From Chitinophaga sp. LS1 (GTDB taxonomy: Bacteria > Bacteroidota > Bacteroidia > Chitinophagales > Chitinophagaceae): a DNA stretch of 64,000 nucleotides. Positions 15,389 to 24,630 of this stretch are shown piece after piece; position 1 is the stretch's first letter; the number at the start of each line of letters is the position of its first letter. A model generated the notes under the pieces. It did no database searches. It saw only the letters and a list, made by a program, of their open reading frames with translations, and was not told the DNA's origin. The stretch lies in contig NZ_CP128362.1 in the NCBI RefSeq assembly GCF_034274695.1, positions 4,776,501 to 4,840,500 on the forward strand, written 5' to 3'. A program made the translations under genes and the position numbers.

Positions 15389-16126
15389 ATGAAAAGATTA
15401 CTATTAGCCGTTTTGCTCTATGCCAGCGTAAGTGCTTTTGGACAGGACAATCCTAATCCTAAAGCTGTTTCCGCCTTTATCACGCTTGTAAAACAGCAGG
15501 ATAAACAGGCGCTTGCCGATAAAGTCATATATCCTTTAAGAAGACAATATCCGTTGCCAGCTGTCAATAATAAGCAGGAATTCCTTGCCCGTTACAATGA
15601 ACTGTTTGATGATTCACTGATTTATGTAATCGCTCATTCTGACCCGGCAAAAGACTGGGCTTCAGGAGGGTGGAGGGGAATCTCCCTGAATCGGGGTCAG
15701 GTATGGCTGGATGATAATGGAAAGCTGATAGGGATCAATTACCAGACGAAAATAGAAGCGGCTAAGAGAGCTACGCTGATAGAAGCGGATAAGAACCAGA
15801 TCAATCCTTCTTTGAGAGATTATAAGCAACCGGTTTTAGCGTTTCAGACGGAGAAATTCAAGGTGCGTATCGATGATATGGGGAGTAATAATTTCCGGTA
15901 TACCAGCTGGCCGGTGAATGTGAAAACGATTGATCAGCCGGAGATGGTGATACAGGATGGGAAGTTTATACGTGAAGGCTCAGGAGGGAATCATTATTTC
16001 TCTTTTGAGAATGGGGCGTATACTTACAAGGTAGAGATCACTGTTATAGGAAAGGAGAAGTTGCCGCCTACATTGACAATTTCAAAGGGGGATGAGACGA
16101 TCATGATACAGAAAGCTAAGAAGTAG
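15389..16126 (+). CDS. Secreted protein of unknown function
   Basis: This encodes 245 residues with a clear signal peptide (KRLLLAVLLYASVSAFGQ). I chose the ATG at 15389 over a TTG further upstream because it starts directly with the signal peptide and lies just after a promoter-like box. The mature protein has an alpha/beta segment with LVKQQDKQALADKVIYPLRRQYP (broken into two helices), a repeated EAAKRATLIEADKNQ helix and a C-terminal beta-rich part, GNHYFSFENGAYTYKVE. This resembles NTF2-like or periplasmic stress proteins, but I cannot name a family. It is monocistronic. Confidence 0.75.
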   Translation: MKRLLLAVLLYASVSAFGQDNPNPKAVSAFITLVKQQDKQALADKVIYPLRRQYPLPAVNNKQEFLARYNELFDDSLIYVIAHSDPAKDWASGGWRGISLNRGQVWLDDNGKLIGINYQTKIEAAKRATLIEADKNQINPSLRDYKQPVLAFQTEKFKVRIDDMGSNNFRYTSWPVNVKTIDQPEMVIQDGKFIREGSGGNHYFSFENGAYTYKVEITVIGKEKLPPTLTISKGDETIMIQKAKK

Positions 16127-16224
16127 CTAACTGCACGGGAGATCCGGCAGGGGCCTGACTAAATTCAACATGATACACTACGCATAATTATTTTCTTTTT
16201 AAATCCAGAAAAACAACCTACCTT

Positions 16225-16343
16225 AAATAAATTGCCCCAGCCGGTAATCCAGCTGGGGCTTCCCATTAAAATTGTAAAATAAACAAACTAGTATGGCTAT
16301 ACTAAACGAATACCCACTGCTGTTTATCTGAGATACAAATTTA
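16225..16343 (-). ncRNA. Candidate small RNA upstream of the YceI gene
   Basis: On the minus strand a perfect -7 box TAAATTTG (16343-16336) would start a transcript near 16329. About 70 bases later comes a strong hairpin (GCCCCAGC arms, 16259-16234) followed by a weak T-rich stretch. The putative RNA of about 100 nt also has an internal AGTAT/ATACT hairpin and no ORF. A similar arrangement lies on the other side of the YceI gene. Without a clear -33 element this remains a candidate. Confidence 0.35.
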
Positions 16344-16497
16344 CACGTTTTATCCACCTCTATTAAATCCCACATTAATCATTAGTCATTTCACTGTACA
16401 ATCATTAAAATTTAAAAAAAAGCACATCATTTTCAGAAAATTGTCCATTCCCCGGTAAAAAGTCGTTGTACATTCCATCTTTTTTCCGGATTTGCTA

Positions 16498-16527
16498 TTG
16501 TTGTTAGAACACAAATATTTAATTTCG
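16498..16527 (+). promoter_or_regulatory. Promoter candidate for the YceI lipoprotein
   Basis: A TTG (16498-16500) is followed after 19 bases by TAATTTCG (16520-16527), one base from the TAnnTTTG consensus. This leaves a leader of about 35 bases before the ATG at 16570. Confidence 0.4.
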
Positions 16528-16569
16528 GTGATATAATACATTGTCTTTTAATTAAAAAAATCGAAAACC

Positions 16570-17244
16570 ATGAAGCAAACTGTATCTGCTATTGCTTTAA
16601 TGCTTGCACTGGCCGCTTGTGGCGGTGGTACTAAACCTGAACAGGCTAAAACCTCCGAAGCACAGGAAGCTGCTGCTACCACCGGTGCTGCTTACACCAT
16701 CGACACTACTGCTACTACCGTTGACTGGAAAGCTACCCACAAAGGTGGTATGGCTCCTCGTTGGGGTGTTATCAAGGTGTCTTCCGGTACCCTGAACGTT
16801 GAAAACGGCACTATTACCAGTGGTGAATTCGAAGTAAACATGAATTCCCTGACCACTGATCCTGCATCTGTTACTGAAAAGGATAAGAAATCCACTGATC
16901 TGGATGGCCACCTGAAAAGCGCAGACTTCTTCAATGTTGAGAAGTTCCCTGCTGCAAAATTCGTTATCACTGCCGTAGCTCCTTACGACAGCACTAAAGC
17001 TAAGAGCCTGGAAGCAGGTGCAACTAATCTGATCAGCGGTAACCTGACCCTGAAAGATAGCACCCTGAACATCACTTTCCCTGCTGTAGTTACTGTGTCT
17101 GAAGGCGACGTAACTGCTACTGCTAAATTCGTGATTGACAGAACCGCTTGGGGTATCCACTACAAAACTGAAGGTAGCCCTGAAAACTGGGTGATCAGCA
17201 AGGATATCGAAATCGGCTTCAAAGTGAAGGCTGTTAAGAAATAA
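16570..17244 (+). CDS. YceI-family lipoprotein
   Basis: This encodes a 224-residue lipoprotein. The signal peptide ends in the lipobox LAAC (Cys 17), followed by a GGGTKPEQ linker. The mature part is a YceI-type lipocalin-like beta-barrel: YTIDTTATTVDWKATHKGG, then GTLNVENGTITSGEFEVNM, FNVEKFPAAKFVIT and the closing FVIDRTAWGIHY. Such proteins bind long isoprenoid or fatty ligands. The enriched, GC-richer codons compared with neighbours suggest high expression. A strong terminator follows directly. It is flanked on both sides by candidate minus-strand small RNAs. Confidence 0.93.
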   Translation: MKQTVSAIALMLALAACGGGTKPEQAKTSEAQEAAATTGAAYTIDTTATTVDWKATHKGGMAPRWGVIKVSSGTLNVENGTITSGEFEVNMNSLTTDPASVTEKDKKSTDLDGHLKSADFFNVEKFPAAKFVITAVAPYDSTKAKSLEAGATNLISGNLTLKDSTLNITFPAVVTVSEGDVTATAKFVIDRTAWGIHYKTEGSPENWVISKDIEIGFKVKAVKK

Positions 17245-17270
17245 TTGCTATCAGCAATATGCTGAAAAAT

Positions 17271-17307
17271 AAAAAAGGCCCGCATCGTATGATGCGGGCC
17301 TTTTTTT
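17271..17307 (+). terminator. Rho-independent terminator after YceI
   Basis: A GGCCCGCATC stem with a GTAT loop and its complement is preceded by AAAAAA and followed by TTTTTTT. Confidence 0.9.
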
Positions 17308-17440
17308 CTCTGAAAATGGTTTTCATTCCCCGTTCGGGAATTCCCTCTTTCATGAATGTTTTATTTGAAAAATAAGCGCAATAAAATTGAATCAAATAAA
17401 GTAACAATATCGAAACAAATACCTCCAATTCTCCTAAAAC

Positions 17441-17537
17441 GAAAAAGAGGTAGCAGAGATGCTACCTCAATAAATTATCTGGTCCTTTGAAAACCTAATT
17501 TGTATTATTCCCCTTCAAATATTGGTATGCAAATGTA
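17441..17537 (-). ncRNA. Candidate small RNA (about 80 nt) with its own promoter and terminator
   Basis: On the minus strand, TTTG (17562-17559), a 21-base spacer and TACATTTG (17537-17530) form a good Bacteroidota promoter. Transcription from about 17523 would end at a hairpin with the arms GAGGTAGC and GCTACCTC (17468-17447) followed by TTTTT. No ORF of useful length lies between, and no minus-strand protein gene needs this terminator. The unit is thus a self-contained small RNA gene by sequence logic; expression is unproven. Confidence 0.45.
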
Positions 17538-17562
17538 ACAACCTTTTTCCGCTCTTTCCAAA
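17530..17562 (-). promoter_or_regulatory. Promoter of the candidate small RNA
   Basis: The -33 TTTG and -7 TACATTTG boxes lie on the minus strand with 21 bases between them. The rest of the 552-base gap up to 17796 is AT-rich and shows nothing else I can support. Confidence 0.4.
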
Positions 17563-17796
17563 TCTTTTTTTCCTCCCAAATATTGCACAATAACCAATCC
17601 TCTCAATTTCAACTATCTCTCTCCGTTATACTCACATAAAGAATATACCTGCCCGAAAATATATTTTATTATATAAAAAAATATCATAATTTACTTATCT
17701 CATAAACCATCATCGACACATACAGCTACCGTGATATTGAACCCTTTTTAACCAGAACCAGCGCCTGTATGCATTGAAAACATTATCCTATACCTG

Positions 17797-19968
17797 ATGC
17801 CAAAAATCTATTCCCTGTCTCTGGCATTGCTTTTATCTCAATTACAGCTAAAAGCACAATATGCCGATACCGGAACAGGATCCCTCAAAGAGCACATCTA
17901 CTGGTGCAACTGGGCCGGTTTTACCATCACCGAAGGGGCCACTAAAACATTCATTACCAGTGATAGCCTCACTGTTACCGCCACGTTTTCCGACGTTACA
18001 GGTACCACCCCCGTACCTAACTATATGTCTTACGCCGGCTATGACTTCAATAACCCCGCCATCAAAGGCTCTTTAAATACCAACAGCAGCGCGCATTTCA
18101 AAGTGGCATTTACCGCCACCCGGAATAATACCCCCTCACCCGTTACCATGGTCGCCATCAGTACCGGCAGCACTACTTATACAGGCGCCTGCAGCACTTC
18201 TATGGCGTTAAGTACTGATACGACCGAAGTCACCATGGGAAACGCCTCCACCGTCATCTTCGGTATCCTGGCAGCATTCGACAGGGGAGACCTCCCGGCT
18301 TCCTACGGCTATGCCGCCCACGAACTCACTTATACCCCCTGTACACTCACACAACAATCAAATTTCTACTTAGGTGCCATCGCTCCCGATGCCGACACGC
18401 TAAAAGCTACTGATGACGGTGCCGACGAAGATGCGATCACCACTTTTCCTCCATATACAGGAGGAGGGGAGTACGAAATCACGATTCCGGTATACGCCAC
18501 TACAACTGCATACGTCTCCGCCTGGTTCGACTTCAACCGCAATGGTATCTTCGATGCAAACGAAATAGCGATCGATACTATAACAGCAAATACCGCCATT
18601 TTAAAATGGTCAGACATCCCGGCAAGACTCCCTGCCGGCAAAGTGTCTCCATCCGCCTTTCGCTTCCGCATCTCCGATACCCTTATCATCAATCCTACCG
18701 GCTATGCGCCCAACGGCGAAGTCGAAGATTATTTCATTGCGCTCACTGCACCCTGCGATGTAAAAGTTACCACGCTCCCCGATGTTATTCTCTGTGCAGG
18801 TAAGTCCACGCAGCTCAGTGCTACAGGTGCCACCACCTATCAATGGACACCCGCCACTTACCTGAATGCAGATACCATCGCTCAGCCAGTGGCCAGTCCA
18901 ACCACCACCACAAAATACACCGTAGCAGGCACAGACGCTTATGGCTGCACAGGCGAAGCATCGTTGACGATCAACGTGAATCCTTCTCCCGTTATCACCA
19001 CCAGCAAGGATACCTCCATGTGTACCGGTACCACTATCCAGTTATCAGGCGTTTCAGATATTCCTGCCAGTTATACCTGGTCGCCAGCCAAAGGATTAAG
19101 TAATACAACCATCACAAACCCAACCGCCAGTCCTGACACTACTACCAATTACATCATTACTGCATCTACTATCTACGGCTGCCGTACTTCCAAAAACATA
19201 TATATCAATGTAACTCCGACACCTGTATTGAAGGTCACCCCCGACTCACCCGTTGTCTGCATCGGTCAGTCTGTGATCATGACTGCCGCCGGTGGCGATG
19301 AATATGCATGGTTCACATCAAATGATTCCCTGCTCACCACAGGTACAGCTTTAAACATTTCACCCCTGCACGATACTACTTTCAAGGTCTACATCAAAGA
19401 CTACGCCTGCAAGCTCGCTGATACCCTCGTGGTACCCGTGATCGTATACGATACGCCCACCACTACCATTGCCAAATCGGGTGACATAGACTGTGCCAAC
19501 GCCAGCATCAGTTTAAAAGCAACAGGAGGCATCTATTACACCTGGGAAACAGCTCCCGGCATCACCAATACACACACTGCCAGTCCGGCCGTATCCCCGC
19601 TGGAAACGACTACTTACGAAGTCACCATTATGGATGGTCACGGATGTACCAATGTAGAAAGTATAACCGTCAATGTGGATGTCGCTCTCGAATTCACCCG
19701 TTATCCTATTCCTTCGGCATTCACACCTAACGGAGATGGTAAAAATGATTGCTTTGGACTAAAACGTTGGGGGGAAACCTCCTGGTTTGAATTCAATATT
19801 TTCAATCGCGCAGGCCGGATCGTATATTTATCTGATTCGCCAGATGCTTGCTGGGACGGCACATCCAAAGGAGAACCTTTACCTATGGGTACTTATATTT
19901 ACATGATTCGCGCCAGAACGGTCTGTGGCGATGTCGTAAGAAAAGGCACTATCCTGCTTATCCGCTGA
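17797..19968 (+). CDS. T9SS type B secreted protein with GEVED and Ig-like repeats
   Basis: This encodes a 723-residue surface or secreted protein. A signal peptide ends at LKAQ. A GEVED domain covers about residues 165-315 (FDFNRNGIFDANE calcium-loop-like segment and the signature GEVEDYF at 307). It is followed by several PKD/Ig-like repeats, each with a C.G....L.A.G...Y.W pattern, and by a C-terminal gliding-motility-type domain beginning SAFTPNGDGKND and ending GTYIYMIRARTVCGDVVRKG. That terminal domain is the type B signal for the type IX secretion system. The role is probably adhesion. It is monocistronic. Confidence 0.92.
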   Translation: MPKIYSLSLALLLSQLQLKAQYADTGTGSLKEHIYWCNWAGFTITEGATKTFITSDSLTVTATFSDVTGTTPVPNYMSYAGYDFNNPAIKGSLNTNSSAHFKVAFTATRNNTPSPVTMVAISTGSTTYTGACSTSMALSTDTTEVTMGNASTVIFGILAAFDRGDLPASYGYAAHELTYTPCTLTQQSNFYLGAIAPDADTLKATDDGADEDAITTFPPYTGGGEYEITIPVYATTTAYVSAWFDFNRNGIFDANEIAIDTITANTAILKWSDIPARLPAGKVSPSAFRFRISDTLIINPTGYAPNGEVEDYFIALTAPCDVKVTTLPDVILCAGKSTQLSATGATTYQWTPATYLNADTIAQPVASPTTTTKYTVAGTDAYGCTGEASLTINVNPSPVITTSKDTSMCTGTTIQLSGVSDIPASYTWSPAKGLSNTTITNPTASPDTTTNYIITASTIYGCRTSKNIYINVTPTPVLKVTPDSPVVCIGQSVIMTAAGGDEYAWFTSNDSLLTTGTALNISPLHDTTFKVYIKDYACKLADTLVVPVIVYDTPTTTIAKSGDIDCANASISLKATGGIYYTWETAPGITNTHTASPAVSPLETTTYEVTIMDGHGCTNVESITVNVDVALEFTRYPIPSAFTPNGDGKNDCFGLKRWGETSWFEFNIFNRAGRIVYLSDSPDACWDGTSKGEPLPMGTYIYMIRARTVCGDVVRKGTILLIR

Positions 19969-20045
19969 GCTAAAACCATTTTGCAAAAAATAAATTTTGG
20001 GCTCATAGATATTTCCTATTTTGAAGGACTAAAAATCATGACCCT

Positions 20046-20462
20046 ATGTTCAAAAAAACAAGGCGCCAATTCTTAGCCACCGCCGGGAAAACAGCCGCTC
20101 TCACCGGTATCGCTTCCCTGTCAGGCACTGCGCTCCTGGCTAAGCCAACTGAAAAGGTTTTTGTACACCATGTCTACTTCTGGCTCAATAATCCGGACAG
20201 CCAGGAAGATAAAGCAAAGCTGATTGAAGGACTACAAACGCTGGCGAAAACCGCCAAAACCATTCGCCAACATCATATCGGATTACCTTCTACCACCAAC
20301 CGCGAAGTGATTGATCGCTCTTACCAGGTATCCTGGCTGCTGTTCTTCAGGAACAAAGCAGATCAGGACATTTATCAGACCGATCCGGCACACCTGGCAT
20401 TCATCAAAAACTGTTCTACCCTCTGGCAAAAGGTGATCGTCTACGATGCAGAGGATATATAG
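20046..20462 (+). CDS. Exported Dabb-domain protein
   Basis: This encodes a 138-residue protein. The N-terminus carries a twin-arginine-like signal (KKTRRQFLATAGKTAALTG), so export may be by the Tat route. The rest is a dimeric alpha/beta-barrel (Dabb, stress-responsive) domain: VFVHHVYFWLNNPDSQEDK, a helix LIEGLQTLAKTAKTI, VSWLLFFRNKADQDIYQTDPAHLAFI and the terminal VIVYD strand. Known members bind or convert small aromatic or polyketide molecules, or have no known role. A weak promoter-like pair (TTTG at 19996, TATTTTG at 20017, 17-base spacing) precedes the gene. Confidence 0.85.
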   Translation: MFKKTRRQFLATAGKTAALTGIASLSGTALLAKPTEKVFVHHVYFWLNNPDSQEDKAKLIEGLQTLAKTAKTIRQHHIGLPSTTNREVIDRSYQVSWLLFFRNKADQDIYQTDPAHLAFIKNCSTLWQKVIVYDAEDI

Positions 20463-20576
20463 CGTTAACCGCTCATTAACCTTAAAAGACAGGATTAATA
20501 CTTTACTTCAGCCTACCAACCAAATACACACACAGCACAACAACGTTATGTCAAAAACATATATGATGATCTGAAT

Positions 20577-20969
20577 ATGACATTAGTATACCGCTATTTG
20601 TATTACCATTATTACTTATTGGCACAAAAATTTACAAAACGGTATGCAAGAGAGAATGCCGTTTTATATCTGACTGTGGTGGGTTTTATGGTGCTATTAC
20701 CATTCGTAATAGCCAGTTTTATTATGATCTTCGATCAGGTGTCTTACGGCTTCCTGACGGCTATCGCCGCAGGGTTTACCATCTTTATCTATACGATAAA
20801 CCGATGCTATTTCAGCCGGAAAACAGTCATTCGCAGAACTTATAAAGAATTTGCCCATCAAAGTAAGCAAGCCATACATGATGGTCTCATTTTCGCCACC
20901 GGCCTCCTCGTACTGGCACCTGTACTTTTCCTCCTGCTGCTCGGCTTTATGTCGCTGCTGGACCGATAA
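20577..20969 (+). CDS. Small integral membrane protein, unknown function
   Basis: This encodes 130 residues with three predicted membrane segments (about residues 24-48, 56-72 and 100-126) and a basic cytosolic loop containing CYFSRKTVIRRTYKEF. No family was recognised. It stands alone between the Dabb gene and a terminator. The ATG at 20577 fits because the first residues (TLVYRYLYYHYYLLAQKF) precede the first segment without an earlier in-frame start. Confidence 0.7.
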   Translation: MTLVYRYLYYHYYLLAQKFTKRYARENAVLYLTVVGFMVLLPFVIASFIMIFDQVSYGFLTAIAAGFTIFIYTINRCYFSRKTVIRRTYKEFAHQSKQAIHDGLIFATGLLVLAPVLFLLLLGFMSLLDR

Positions 20970-20970
20970 T

Positions 20971-21001
20971 AAAAAAGCAGCGGACCAGCCGCTGCTTTTT
21001 T
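20971..21001 (+). terminator. Rho-independent terminator
   Basis: AAAAAAGCAGCGG, a short loop and CCGCTGCTTTTTT follow the small membrane-protein gene directly. A second stem (GCCGTTG/CAACGGC, 21062-21086) followed by a T run lies a little further on. Confidence 0.85.
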
Positions 21002-21128
21002 GTTTTCCCCTGTCCTACGTATAAAAAAATTACCAGTGACTCATTTTGATCTTTAAAGCGGGCCGTTGGCTTTAGCCATCAACGGCTGCTGTTTTTTAAT
21101 GAAATATACATGAGTCTATTCTGAGAAA

Positions 21129-23720
21129 TTACATCTGCATTCCTGAATTGGTATCCATGGTACTGTTCGCTTTACGCTTAAACAATGAAGCATCGATCTT
21201 ACCAAAGCGATATGCCAGGTTCAGTCTTACGAACTGTGGGTTACGCAAACGTGTATATTCCTGTGTAAAATAAGTGCTGTAAGATACCTGATCCGTAGTT
21301 CTGCTGCGGAAGATGTCGTTCACGCTGACTGTCGCTGTCAGCGCCTTGCTCTTCAGGAAGCTCTTCTTCAACGCCAGGTCTACACCATAGAAACCTTTGA
21401 TATAACCCTGGGAAGAACTCTGTGCCTGCATCTGTGGAGGACCGTCTCCAAAACCTTTCTGCTGGTTCACCGGCATGTTGGTTTTAGACTGATAGGTACC
21501 TGTCAGCTGCAGTTCAAAGCTGGCCGGCAGTTTGAAGTTACTGTTCACCTTTGCAAAGACACTCCACAAGGCATTGTTCTGTACCTCTGAAGTACCCGCA
21601 TTTACCTTTGAGTTGTAAGCATTGATGTTTGTATTCATATCCCACCATTTGGTGAAGTAGTTGACCAGTGTTACTTCCGCACCTGTGGTATAGCTGTTCT
21701 TTGCATTGATATATGTGTTTATCAGTGCAGAGGTACCAGTGGCTTCGTCTGTTTCTGAATCAGTATAGCTGGTAATAGTATGTGCAGTACGTTTGTAATA
21801 ACCAGATGCCATAAAGGTACTGTTATTACTGAACGTCTTCATGTAAGATAATTCGAATGATTGTGTGAACTCTGGTACCAGGTTAGGATTACCCTTTGTG
21901 ATATTCAGCTTATCTGTACTATCCGCAAATGGTATCAGCTGGAAAAAGCTCGGACGGTTGATCCTTCTTGTTACACTCAGCTGCAATTCCTGGTTGTGGC
22001 CCACTTTCTGGCTCAGGAAGATAGTTGGGAAAAGGCTTACCGGGTAACTGTTGCTAAACTTCTCACCGTTGTTAAGCAGTTTACCATCGTAGTTGGAACT
22101 TTCTGCACGTACACCTACTTTATAGCTGAAATTCTTAATGCTGCTGCTGAATGAACCATAGGCCGCCAGTATCCTCTCATGATTCTCGTAGTTGCTGGTA
22201 GAGCTGGATGACAGATCGTACTCACCGGTTTCGTCATTGTAATAGTAAGTAGCGTTCTTGTTCAGCGTATAGTTGAACTGTCCGCGTACACCTGCTTCCA
22301 GTTTTGATTTTGCACTCAGTGCTTTTGTATAATCCGCCTGTCCGGTGATGTGGTGCATCTTACCATCGCCATCGATCTTCTGAATTACATCATTAGTATA
22401 AGTACCACCTTTAGCTGTATAGTAATTGGTGGTATACAGTGAATTATTTGTGTTGGTACCACCGAAATAGTTTGCCGTGACACTCAGTTCATCTCCTTCG
22501 TGGGGGAACAGGTGTTTCATTGCCAGTTCCAGGCCATTCCCGTTAAAGACTCTTTTTCCATCTGTAATACGATGACCATAAGAGCTGGTAGTACCGCTGT
22601 TGTACAGGCTGTCTGTAAAGATGTCAAGCGTACTTTTTGGTGACATTTCACCATGCACTTTTGTACCTGTGAGGGATAAAGTCGTTCTGTTATTCATGAA
22701 ATAATCCAGACCTACCCTGCCAAACATAAATCCACCGCCACCAGTCTGTACGTTGTTCTGCAGTGTATGGAGGTTAGGGTCTGTAGAGTAATCAGTACGG
22801 TCAGTGTAACCTGTTGTACGATCTTTGTTCTGGTTATACATTGCATTTGCACTCAGGTTAAATTTACCCTGGCGTGCATTGAAGTCCAGGCCGCCATTCA
22901 GGGCGCCACGGCTGGAAATACCCGCTCTGATGTTACCATTGTAACCCGTTTTACGGTTCTTCTTCAGCACAATGTTCACGATACCTGCGCCACCACCTGA
23001 TGCATCGTATTTAGCACTTGGAGCAGTCATTACTTCCACCGTTTCGATTGCATCTGCCGGAATCTGGTCCAGGGTCAGGGTAGTAGGACGGCCATCCAGG
23101 TACAACTGTGGTGTGGCATTGCGCATGGTCATGTTACCATCTACATCCACGTTCACAGAAGGTACGTTCTTCATCACATCCTGTGCAGTACCACCTACGC
23201 TGGAAATGTTCTGGGTCACATCGAATACCTTCTTGTCCATATCCACTTTCATGAGTGGTTTGGCAGCGGTCACTGTCACCTCGTTCAGCTGACTGATGTC
23301 GGCCGTCAGTTTGAGGTTACCCAGGTCTTTGTCAGTAGAAGGGGCGCCGCCACCTGCTTTTTTGAAAGACACGGTCTGTACATATTGTTTATAACCGGTG
23401 GCTGAGATTTTCAGTATCAGGGGGCCGAAAGTAGGCACACCTTCCAGGCTGAAATCCCCGTTATTTTGTGTCATGGCTCCTTTTACAAGCACATCTTTTT
23501 TAGTGCCGGTAGTGGTGTCATATCTGTTTTGAAATACGATAACGGAAGTGTAGGGTAGAGGTTTACCATCACTATCCAAAACCTTTCCGTAGAGGTGACC
23601 ATTTGCTACGGGTTTACCACCTGGAAAACCTCCCGGAGGAGGTGTGCCCCCCGGAGGCATTTGTGCATGTGCTGCTACTGTAAAGGTCAACAGGGCGATT
23701 AGCCAAAAAATTCTTTGCAT
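21129..23720 (-). CDS. TonB-dependent-receptor-like outer membrane beta-barrel protein
   Basis: This encodes an 863-residue outer-membrane protein. After a signal peptide (ending AHAQ) comes a Gly/Pro-rich stretch, then a carboxypeptidase-regulatory-like Ig domain (about 43-130: LYGKVLDSDGKPLPYTSVIVFQ as its first strands), a plug domain (about 145-235, TAQDVMKNVPSVNVDVDGNMT region) and a long barrel of the OMP_b-brl_3 type (about 380-840). It has no SusD partner. The LytTR/LytS genes lie directly upstream in the same orientation and may regulate it, although a terminator lies between. Confidence 0.9.
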   Translation of the reverse strand: MQRIFWLIALLTFTVAAHAQMPPGGTPPPGGFPGGKPVANGHLYGKVLDSDGKPLPYTSVIVFQNRYDTTTGTKKDVLVKGAMTQNNGDFSLEGVPTFGPLILKISATGYKQYVQTVSFKKAGGGAPSTDKDLGNLKLTADISQLNEVTVTAAKPLMKVDMDKKVFDVTQNISSVGGTAQDVMKNVPSVNVDVDGNMTMRNATPQLYLDGRPTTLTLDQIPADAIETVEVMTAPSAKYDASGGGAGIVNIVLKKNRKTGYNGNIRAGISSRGALNGGLDFNARQGKFNLSANAMYNQNKDRTTGYTDRTDYSTDPNLHTLQNNVQTGGGGFMFGRVGLDYFMNNRTTLSLTGTKVHGEMSPKSTLDIFTDSLYNSGTTSSYGHRITDGKRVFNGNGLELAMKHLFPHEGDELSVTANYFGGTNTNNSLYTTNYYTAKGGTYTNDVIQKIDGDGKMHHITGQADYTKALSAKSKLEAGVRGQFNYTLNKNATYYYNDETGEYDLSSSSTSNYENHERILAAYGSFSSSIKNFSYKVGVRAESSNYDGKLLNNGEKFSNSYPVSLFPTIFLSQKVGHNQELQLSVTRRINRPSFFQLIPFADSTDKLNITKGNPNLVPEFTQSFELSYMKTFSNNSTFMASGYYKRTAHTITSYTDSETDEATGTSALINTYINAKNSYTTGAEVTLVNYFTKWWDMNTNINAYNSKVNAGTSEVQNNALWSVFAKVNSNFKLPASFELQLTGTYQSKTNMPVNQQKGFGDGPPQMQAQSSSQGYIKGFYGVDLALKKSFLKSKALTATVSVNDIFRSRTTDQVSYSTYFTQEYTRLRNPQFVRLNLAYRFGKIDASLFKRKANSTMDTNSGMQM

Positions 23721-23840
23721 AAACTTCTTTTCTGATAAGGCAAAACTAATTGTAGAATTTAATTATGCATAGCCAAATGAGACAACAGGAAAAAATATAG
23801 CGACAAAAGGTAGCTTCTTTTCATGTTCGGCCCCCCACAC

Positions 23841-23879
23841 AAAAAAAGTGGGTTTTACCAGCCGGCAAAACCCACTTTT
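23841..23879 (-). terminator. Terminator between the response regulator and the barrel gene
   Basis: AAAAAAAGTGGGTTTT pairs with AAAACCCACTTTTC around a short loop. A/T runs on both sides let it act in either direction. It ends the LytS-LytR transcript, and the barrel gene starts anew from the region 23721-23840. Confidence 0.85.
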
Positions 23880-23898
23880 CTGATATCGCTGAATAAGC

Positions 23899-24618
23899 TT
23901 ATTTAGTACCCGTCAGCGCCGCCACAGACTCCCTGTAGTTATCCCCCACAGGCAGCTCCATGGTGCCGATAAACACACTGTTCTTCCTGATTGCAGTGAT
24001 ATGCGCTACCGCAATGATATAACTTTTGTGGATCCGGATGAACTTTGCCTGGTTTAGCTGTTCTTCCACCTGTTTCAACGGCATCCGGGTCACCACCGGC
24101 TTGGCGGTACCTGTCATATGTATCCGGATATAGTCTTTCAGGGCTTCAATCCAGATAATATCTCCGATATTGATCTTCAGCAGACTATAATCCGCATTCA
24201 CAAAAAAGAACTCCGGAGAAGGGGCTGCCGCCGTTGTGGGGTTAGCTGGCAGTTGCCTGAGCTGGAACAGTTCTTTCGCCTTGTTACAGGCTTTGATAAA
24301 GCGGGGCAGCGCGACCGGCTTTACCAGGTAATCTGTTACCTCCAGGTCAAACCCCTGCAATGCGTATTTTTCATAAGCCGTGATCAGGATGATCATCGGC
24401 TTGTGCTGTAAACTCTGTATAAACTGCAATCCCGTCAATCCCGGCATCTGGATATCCAGGAAGATCAGGTCCACGGTATTTTCTTCCAGCACCTTAATCG
24501 CTTCAAAAGCATCTGCACACTTTGCTACCAGCTCCAGATAAGGTACCTGTTTGATATTGTCTTCCAATAAATCCAGCGCCAGTGGCTCATCATCAACTGC
24601 TATGCAACGTAATACCAT
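23899..24618 (-). CDS. LytTR-family response regulator
   Basis: This encodes a 239-residue regulator. The receiver domain has the acidic pair DDEP (9-12), the phosphoacceptor Asp 55 in IFLDIQMPG and a Lys in YLVKP. The C-terminal LytTR DNA-binding domain carries DIIWIEALKDYIRIH and FIRIHKSYIIA. Its start is 12 bases from the stop of the kinase gene, so the two are co-transcribed and form a two-component pair. The TonB-type barrel gene downstream is a plausible target. Confidence 0.94.
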   Translation of the reverse strand: MVLRCIAVDDEPLALDLLEDNIKQVPYLELVAKCADAFEAIKVLEENTVDLIFLDIQMPGLTGLQFIQSLQHKPMIILITAYEKYALQGFDLEVTDYLVKPVALPRFIKACNKAKELFQLRQLPANPTTAAAPSPEFFFVNADYSLLKINIGDIIWIEALKDYIRIHMTGTAKPVVTRMPLKQVEEQLNQAKFIRIHKSYIIAVAHITAIRKNSVFIGTMELPVGDNYRESVAALTGTK

Positions 24619-24630
24619 ATTCGTATTTTA

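Noticed and set aside
17234..17428. 64-codon minus-strand ORF with hydrophobic ends
   Set aside because: It includes the YceI terminator hairpin read backwards and overlaps the YceI end; no promoter or family resemblance.
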